Assembly (NCBI GenBank): GCA_035529895.1
Contig: DATKVV010000060.1
Location: 1 to 21,440 of the forward strand
Source of the DNA: JAUWKC01 sp035529895
GTDB taxonomy: Bacteria; Planctomycetota; Phycisphaerae; Sedimentisphaerales; Anaerobacaceae
DNA length: 21,440 nt
Direction: 5' to 3'
How positions within the stretch are numbered: position 1 is the stretch's first letter; the number at the start of each line of letters is the position of its first letter. This document shows, in pieces, positions 16,996 through 21,440 of this stretch. The notes under the pieces were generated by a model. That model saw nothing but the letters and a program-made list of their open reading frames with translations. It did no database searches and was not told where the DNA came from. The translations under genes were made by a program, and so were the position numbers.

Positions 16996-17444
16996 GCTTC
17001 AGTAATCCAATAAAATCACAGGCATGAGCAGCGGTTAGAATGTATATGGCAAATTCGGTCAACTGTCGTTTGCAAAGGGCAGCAGAAGAAGGCCGCCCTC
17101 GGTTTGATGAGAGCGTCAATCTGCGGCGTGCACGGCTGGGGTGCCTTCTGCAAATGTCTGATGTGTAAACTTGCCGGGGGGAGAAAAAAAATTTCATCTT
17201 TTTGCATGCTTCGAAGCGCTCGGCGAACAGCAGGATTTCTTTGTTATCGGGGCTAAATGAGGCAAACTATGGAGATTGAGACAAGAGATACAAGGGCCTG
17301 AGTTTGAAATTTGGGGGAGTGCAAAAAGAGCGAGAAACTCCGTCAAGTTCGGCATAATTGCCTGTTTTGAAAGGCGTCATCCCTGGTATAACACAGGTGC
17401 GGAAAAAGACTCAAGATTAATAACCGGGTCTGCCGATTCTTTTA
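16996..17444. other. Spacer without supported genes
   Basis: No terminator is visible after the SGNH gene. A 65-codon plus-strand frame from TTG 17276 (GPEFEIWGSAKRARN...) has GGAGA adjacent to the TTG, and a minus-strand frame at 17016-17207 exists. Neither resembles a known protein and neither has a convincing start. A TATAAC at 17387-17392 may be promoter-related. Confidence 0.45.
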
Positions 17445-17474
17445 TTGAATTAAAAATCGGTGGCTCTGGATAAT
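17445..17474 (+). promoter_or_regulatory. Possible promoter of a small transcript
   Basis: TTGAAT (17445-17450), 18 bases, then GATAAT (17469-17474): four and five matches to consensus. The predicted start is near 17481. The only terminated product downstream on this strand would end at 17632. Confidence 0.35.
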
Positions 17475-17480
17475 GACCAA

Positions 17481-17632
17481 TGGGCCATATTTAGCTTGGC
17501 CTTACAATGCCTACTTTCGACAACACACACAAGGCAGAGCGAAATGCGGGCAAAGCAAGCAAGGGCTAAAAAAGAAAAGGAAAGAGCCACATAAGTAAAC
17601 GGGAGAGCCTGGAGCGCTCTCCCATTTTTTTT
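17481..17632 (+). ncRNA. Candidate small RNA or small-ORF transcript
   Basis: This interval of about 150 nt is bounded by a plausible promoter and a strong plus-facing terminator. No plus-strand gene lies between the SGNH stop (16995) and that terminator. Two tiny overlapping frames are present: 17507-17569 (20 aa, MPTFDNTHKAERNAGKASKG) and 17544-17594 (16 aa, MRAKQARAKKEKERAT). Neither has a clear Shine-Dalgarno. The interval could be a small RNA, a small basic peptide mRNA or just spacer; the terminator may instead serve the convergent gene at 17651. Confidence 0.3.
17601..17632 (+). terminator. Rho-independent terminator
   Basis: GGGAGAGC and GCTCTCCC form an 8-bp stem with a 7-base loop, followed by A and eight T on the plus strand. 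On the minus strand the stem lies 18 bases past the stop of the GMP-synthase-like gene, where it is followed by GTTTACTTA. It may therefore work bidirectionally, but the canonical T-tract faces plus. Confidence 0.85.
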
Positions 17633-17650
17633 GTCCTATTGCGCCATATC

Positions 17651-18583
17651 TTATATGTACTCGATTGTGGCCGGGGGCTTGGGGGTCAAATCGTACAGGC
17701 AGCGGTTGACGCCTTTTATCTGAGTGATTCGCCCGGAAATCCGGTTGAGCTTGTCCCAGGGCAGGGCTGTAACCGTTGCGGTTCGGGCGTCGGTGCTCTC
17801 GACGCAGCGGACCACAATAATGTGTCCGAATTCGCGTTTGTTGTTGCGGATGCCCGTAGCGCGGTCGTTGAGCAGGACGGCCAGGTATTGAAATGCGCCG
17901 GTGTCGGCCAGCTCTTCTTCGACGATGGCGGTGGCGGTCCGCACGATTTCAAGGCGCTGGGGGGTTACTTCGCCGACAATTCGTGCGGCAAGGGCCGGGC
18001 CGGGGAAGGGAATTCGCTGTGAGATTTCCTTCGGAAGCCCCAGAAGCTTTGCTACCTCACGGACATCGTCCTTGCGCAGTGTCTTTAGAGGCTCGATGAC
18101 GGAATAGCCGTAGGCTTTCTTGGTATCGATACCGAGCTGTGCGAGAATATTGTGCTGACGTTTTATTCCGGCGACGGTTTCTTCGATATCCGTAAGAATG
18201 GTGCCGTGCAGCAGGAATCTCGCGTCTGACTCCTCGACGAGCCGGGCGAAAACCTTTGAGTAAAATGTGTCTGTGACGGCCTGGCGTTTTTGCTCGGGGT
18301 CCGTTAAACCGGCCAGCGCAGAAAGGAATTCTTCCCTGGCGTCGACCAGTTGTACAGGAATGCCGAGCCTGGCAAAAGTCTTAACGACCCGTTCAGGCTC
18401 GCCCTGGCGCATCAGAGCGCTATCGACAAAAACGGTTTTGAGTTGGTCGCCCAGGGCGCGATGTCCAAGGACGGTCACAAGTGAGCTATCCACCCCGCCG
18501 CTGAGGGCGTTGATTGCCTTTGCCTTACCGACGGTCCGCTGAATGTCAGCGACTTGTTCCTCGATGAATTGTTTGTAATCCAT
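17651..18583 (-). CDS. GMP synthase-like ATP-pyrophosphatase (no glutaminase domain)
   Basis: This is a PP-loop protein of 310 residues homologous to the ATPPase and dimerisation domains of GMP synthase, which amidates XMP to GMP. The PP-loop SGGVDSS is at 28-34. LLHGTILTDIEE and KRQHNI, IPFPGPALAARIVGEVTPQR and the C-terminal KPPATIEY follow the order of GuaA. The class I glutaminase domain of normal bacterial GuaA (about 520 residues) is absent. Several GuaA positions differ: IPFPGPALAAR replaces the usual HPFPGPGLA, and TGIRNNKREFGH replaces the GVMGDxRTY region. The protein therefore belongs to a divergent stand-alone group, sometimes labelled ExsB-like in databases (from memory). It could be the ATPPase half of a two-subunit GMP synthase or a PP-loop enzyme with another substrate. 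The start at 18583 has AAGGAG six bases upstream; the longer frame to 18601 overlaps that signal. Confidence 0.85.
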   Translation of the reverse strand: MDYKQFIEEQVADIQRTVGKAKAINALSGGVDSSLVTVLGHRALGDQLKTVFVDSALMRQGEPERVVKTFARLGIPVQLVDAREEFLSALAGLTDPEQKRQAVTDTFYSKVFARLVEESDARFLLHGTILTDIEETVAGIKRQHNILAQLGIDTKKAYGYSVIEPLKTLRKDDVREVAKLLGLPKEISQRIPFPGPALAARIVGEVTPQRLEIVRTATAIVEEELADTGAFQYLAVLLNDRATGIRNNKREFGHIIVVRCVESTDARTATVTALPWDKLNRISGRITQIKGVNRCLYDLTPKPPATIEYI

Positions 18584-18644
18584 TACCATCTCCTTGAGCA
18601 CGTGTTACGGCTCAGCATAACGGGTTTCAACTATTGAGTGTGTG

Positions 18645-18673
18645 ACTCTATCACTTTCAGCAAAGGCTGTCAA
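18645..18673 (-). promoter_or_regulatory. Promoter of the GMP synthase-like gene
   Basis: On the minus strand a perfect TTGACA (18673-18668) is followed after 17 bases by TAGAGT (18650-18645, four of six matches). The predicted start near 18638 leaves a leader of about 55 nt before ATG 18583. Confidence 0.55.
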
Positions 18674-19034
18674 GAATTGCGGGGCATCGATAACTGCGGA
18701 GGTCGAGTCGAGTATAAGGGTAACTGATTGACGCGGCAGGAACGCCTCATAAGCCGCGTGGCGCAGCGAGAGAGGTATGCGTGAGAAACGTTTTTTTCGT
18801 GCCGGACAAGCAAACCTGTAGCGAAGGAGCCGGAAAAGGCAAACAAAGAGCAAAAAAAAACCATGTTCTTATAAGCATTCTTAATCATACCTTTAGCGCC
18901 CTTGATGGAAGTATGGTTATTATTTGGATGCGGAGGGTGTTCAATTCTATTTCTGCAAGTCCTTTAGTCACAGGATGTTATATTGCCTGAGGGGCTGGAG
19001 TTAGCAGTGTTTCATGCTTTTCTGTACGGGGGTA
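18674..19034. other. Divergent spacer between guaA-like gene and folC
   Basis: The stretch contains a 7-bp inverted repeat ACGCGGC (18731-18737) / GCCGCGT (18753-18759) and an A-rich run. Frames of 69-82 codons here (18605-18853 minus, 18781-18990 plus) lack ribosome binding sites, and the minus-strand one covers the promoter at 18645-18673. I see no gene. Confidence 0.5.
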
Positions 19035-19064
19035 TTGACACAACGGTGGTTTACGTGCTATAAT
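19035..19064 (+). promoter_or_regulatory. Consensus promoter of folC
   Basis: A perfect TTGACA (19035-19040) and a perfect TATAAT (19059-19064) are 18 bases apart. The predicted transcription start (about 19070-19072) is only two to four bases before ATG 19074, so the mRNA should be leaderless or nearly so. It also excludes the longer in-frame start at 19014. Confidence 0.7.
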
Positions 19065-19073
19065 AGGTTTTTT

Positions 19074-20507
19074 ATGCAAAAAACTCGAAAGCCAACTCGG
19101 AAAGAACGGGCACCGGCAAGCTCGCACAAGGTCGCTAAGGTCAAGCCCTACAAGCCCTTCAAGAGCTACCAAGATGCTATCGGCTATCTGTTTGGCAGAA
19201 CCGACTACGAGAAACAAACGCGTCTTAGCTACAACGTGACAACGTTCGACCTTAGGCGGATGCAGAAACTTCTGTCTTTATTGGGCAACCCCCATCAGAA
19301 GATCCAGACGGTGCATATAGCGGGGACAAAAGGGAAGGGTTCGACGGCTGCGATGCTGGCCAAGATGCTTGAGGCGAATGGTTACAGGGTGGGGTTATAT
19401 ACTTCGCCCCACGTGGTGAGCCTGCATGAGCGGATTATGGTCGACTCTGTAATGGTCAGCGAGTCGGAGATGCTCGGGCTGCTGAACCGGATTTACGCAC
19501 CGGTTGAGAAAATGGCAAAGACCAGCCGCCCCACCTTCTTTGAGATTATGACGGCTTTGGCGTTCATGCATTTTGTCGATACGAAAGTTGATATTGCGGT
19601 GATTGAAACCGGGCTCGGCGGGCGGTTGGACAGCACCAATGTTATTAAGCCCAAAGTCGTAGGCATAACCAGCTTGAGCATCGACCATCAACAGCAGCTC
19701 GGCAGTACTATCGACAGCATTGCCAAAGAGAAAGCCGGCATTTTCAAACCGGGCGTCCCGGTCGTTACCGTGCAGCAGGACCCGGCGGCAATGCGGGTGC
19801 TGAGGTCGGAAGCGAGCAATGTCAAAGCGCCATTGAGCGTAACCGGCGGCGATATTGATTTTTCCTATCGATTCGAAACATCGCGGGAACACGGGCCGCA
19901 TACGAGGGTGTGCCTTACGACAACAACGAGCAAGTTCGAACATCTTCGAGTGCCACTGCAGGGCAAGCATCAGGCCATCAACTGCGGTCTGGCTTTGGCC
20001 ATGCTCGACAAGCTGAAATCAAGCGGGTACAAGATAGACAACGACAAGGCCACCGAAGGACTCAATAGCGTCTCATTGGTGGGCCGGATGGAGATGATCT
20101 GTGATGACCCGAGGATACTGATTGACGGCGCCCATAATGCCGCAAGCATCGAAGTATTGATGCAGGCGATAGGGCAAAACGTTCCTTATGATTCCATGGT
20201 AGTAATCTTCGGCTGTAACAGTGACAAGGATGCCGAAGGCATGCTGCAACAGTTGCAGTACGGCGCGGACAAAGTGATTTTTACGCGCAGCAACTCTCCG
20301 AAAGCGATGCCCCCCCAGGATTTGGCTGAGATATATGCGGAGGTATGCAGCAAGATGTGTCAGACCAGCGTAAACCTGGGTGAGGCATTACAACTGGCCA
20401 GAAGCGCCGTTGGCAGAGAGGATTTGATTTGTATTACGGGCAGTTTTTATCTTATCGGCGAGGCGAAAATTCGTTTTCAGCCCACCCGGTCATTTCACGG
20501 CATATAG
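19074..20507 (+). CDS. folC: Folylpolyglutamate synthase / dihydrofolate synthase
   Basis: This cytoplasmic Mur-ligase-family enzyme of 477 residues adds glutamate to folates and, in bifunctional members, to dihydropteroate. A Lys/Arg-rich extension of about 30 residues precedes the usual FolC start (SYQDAIGYLFGRTDYEK). The ATP P-loop GTKGKGST (84-91), LYTSPHVVSLHERI (108-121), the metal/substrate region TFFEIMTALAF (154-164), IETGLGGRLDSTNV (177-190), SIDHQQQLG (202-210), KEKAGIFKPG (218-227) and DGAHN (351-355) are all present. The start is ATG 19074, since the promoter lies immediately upstream; no Shine-Dalgarno fits before it, consistent with a leaderless message. It converges on the next gene with a 54-base gap. 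Confidence 0.95.
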   Translation: MQKTRKPTRKERAPASSHKVAKVKPYKPFKSYQDAIGYLFGRTDYEKQTRLSYNVTTFDLRRMQKLLSLLGNPHQKIQTVHIAGTKGKGSTAAMLAKMLEANGYRVGLYTSPHVVSLHERIMVDSVMVSESEMLGLLNRIYAPVEKMAKTSRPTFFEIMTALAFMHFVDTKVDIAVIETGLGGRLDSTNVIKPKVVGITSLSIDHQQQLGSTIDSIAKEKAGIFKPGVPVVTVQQDPAAMRVLRSEASNVKAPLSVTGGDIDFSYRFETSREHGPHTRVCLTTTTSKFEHLRVPLQGKHQAINCGLALAMLDKLKSSGYKIDNDKATEGLNSVSLVGRMEMICDDPRILIDGAHNAASIEVLMQAIGQNVPYDSMVVIFGCNSDKDAEGMLQQLQYGADKVIFTRSNSPKAMPPQDLAEIYAEVCSKMCQTSVNLGEALQLARSAVGREDLICITGSFYLIGEAKIRFQPTRSFHGI

Positions 20508-20561
20508 CCGGTCCGCGGTCCTGAACAAATCCGGCTCGGCAAATTTGCCGTTATCGGCAGC
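20508..20561. other. Convergent spacer with 14-bp palindrome
   Basis: CGGCAAATTTGCCG (20537-20550) is a perfect palindrome between the folC stop and the stop of the opposite gene. It has no T-run on either side, so termination here would not be canonical. Confidence 0.5.
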
Positions 20562-21440
20562 TTACCACCTCTTCGTCTTGACAACGTTTATTTGTTCCTC
20601 ATTGTACTGTCTAATGATAGCGTTATATGATTGAGAACGTTGAGTGTCATTCTGGCTTCTGGCCATCTGTCGCAGGTAATTGGCTGCGTGCAACGCGGCC
20701 ACGATTTTGTTGTGGTAACCGTCTTTTTTCGCCCATTCTTCCTTGTTTTTTGCAAAGCCCTCGAGGTAATCCTCGCAGAAGTTCCTGATGGCGGCTCTTA
20801 GTTCGGGGAAGAATTGTGCGGCATACATTATTTCCTGCACAGGAGTTTGTGAAGGGTTCAATTGAAAGGCTTTGACGGCGAAATCGAGGCCTTGCTGCAG
20901 TTGGGTTTTCTCTCTTCCATATAAGAGTAGATTATGGGCAAGAATGAGGTCCCTGGAGAACTCGTCGGGGTAAATTGTTTTGCCCGTCGCTATGCCTTCG
21001 AAAAGGTCGCGCCCCCGGGGAGTGGTTATGTCGACAAACAGTCTTTGCTTATCGTTAAGGAAAACAAGGCGCCAATCAGGGTTATTCTCAAGGCCCCTCA
21101 CAAAAGGCCTTTCAAATTCGTCTCTGGGCATTAGAACCACCCAGGCATTATGAGCTTTCAACTGCTTATCTATCCACTGGCCAATCTGTTTATACTCGTC
21201 AGCGCTCAATTCGCGTCCTCTGGCGCCGGCATTGGCGAGTAACTGGCCCGTAATCGGCCCTCCGCCCATGATGTCCGACCAAAGGTCAAAAGCCGCCCGC
21301 ATGTAGGCTGCCTGTGCTCTGCCGTCCATAAATAATTGCAGAGGGGTTTTTCCCGTGTTCGGGTCCGGGTCCTGGCCCCAGGCGATGAAGCCGCCTTCGG
21401 TCCAGTAATTGAACATCTTGCCGCTGAGCTTGTTTTCTCT
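20562..21440 (-). CDS. C-terminal part of a probable glycosyltransferase-like membrane protein (5' end outside window)
   Basis: 292 residues are visible. The frame stays open to the last base of the window (RENKLSGK precedes the first ATG at 21416), so this is the C-terminus of a larger gene, not a gene starting at 21416. The first visible part reads MFNYWTEGGFIAWGQDP and then LFMDGRAQAAY. A W-x-x-GGY/F-x-x-W ... DGR-A block of this kind is typical of the extracytoplasmic domain after the membrane bundle of GT-C/GT39-like proteins; that assignment is from memory of the pattern. The rest is helical and TPR-like (for example GREKTQLQQGLDFAVKAFQLN). No membrane segment lies in the visible part. 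Function remains inferred. Confidence 0.7.
   Translation of the reverse strand, partial: RENKLSGKMFNYWTEGGFIAWGQDPDPNTGKTPLQLFMDGRAQAAYMRAAFDLWSDIMGGGPITGQLLANAGARGRELSADEYKQIGQWIDKQLKAHNAWVVLMPRDEFERPFVRGLENNPDWRLVFLNDKQRLFVDITTPRGRDLFEGIATGKTIYPDEFSRDLILAHNLLLYGREKTQLQQGLDFAVKAFQLNPSQTPVQEIMYAAQFFPELRAAIRNFCEDYLEGFAKNKEEWAKKDGYHNKIVAALHAANYLRQMARSQNDTQRSQSYNAIIRQYNEEQINVVKTKRW

Noticed and set aside
18605..18990. 82-codon minus and 69-codon plus frames between the GMP synthase-like gene and folC
   Set aside because: The minus frame overlies a good promoter for the downstream gene and the plus frame has no ribosome binding site.

Overview
The window looks like a chromosomal segment of a Planctomycetota genome, most likely Phycisphaerae-like, and probably from a metagenome assembly. 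The evidence is indirect. There is a very large secreted subtilase fused to parallel beta-helix repeats of the SPTI.NC.I.GN type, a membrane-anchored SGNH hydrolase with an embedded TPR-like unit, a stand-alone GMP-synthase-like PP-loop protein, and long gene-poor spacers filled with low-complexity and dispersed repeats. I cannot confirm taxonomy without a search.

Layout. 1-2400 is an accessory-looking stretch. It holds a consensus promoter facing an unexplained leader, a PD-(D/E)XK-like orphan protein (400-1104) and, convergent to it, a HEPN-like orphan protein (1336-1890) with its own promoter and Shine-Dalgarno. Dispersed repeat fragments follow. 2406-6762 is one secreted S8 protease/beta-helix gene on the minus strand, closed by a clear terminator. 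6763-8226 is a 1.46 kb spacer with a polypyrimidine heptamer array and a family of interspersed AAAACAAACCCAATTT-bearing repeats. dprA (8227-9381, minus) follows. Divergent from it is a tightly packed tripartite efflux operon (9615-15356, plus): TolC-like outer membrane factor, HlyD/MacA-like adaptor, MacB/LolD-type ATPase and MacB-type permease.

15481-16995 encodes a GC-rich SGNH hydrolase with a strong Shine-Dalgarno. A 655 bp spacer after it carries a plus-facing terminator and a possible small transcript. A GMP-synthase-like ATP-pyrophosphatase without a glutaminase domain lies on the minus strand (17651-18583). folC (19074-20507, plus) has a consensus promoter so close to its start that the mRNA is predicted to be almost leaderless. 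The window ends inside the C-terminal part of a probable polytopic glycosyltransferase-like membrane protein (minus).

How the genes work together. Only the four efflux genes form an obvious functional unit, shown by a 14-nt overlap, zero spacing and an ATGA overlap. The other genes appear to be individually transcribed. I found no CRISPR array, rRNA, recognisable tRNA, transposase or integrase. The best candidates for something undescribed are the PD-(D/E)XK/HEPN convergent pair with its promoter-hairpin leader, and the small terminated transcript at about 17480-17632.
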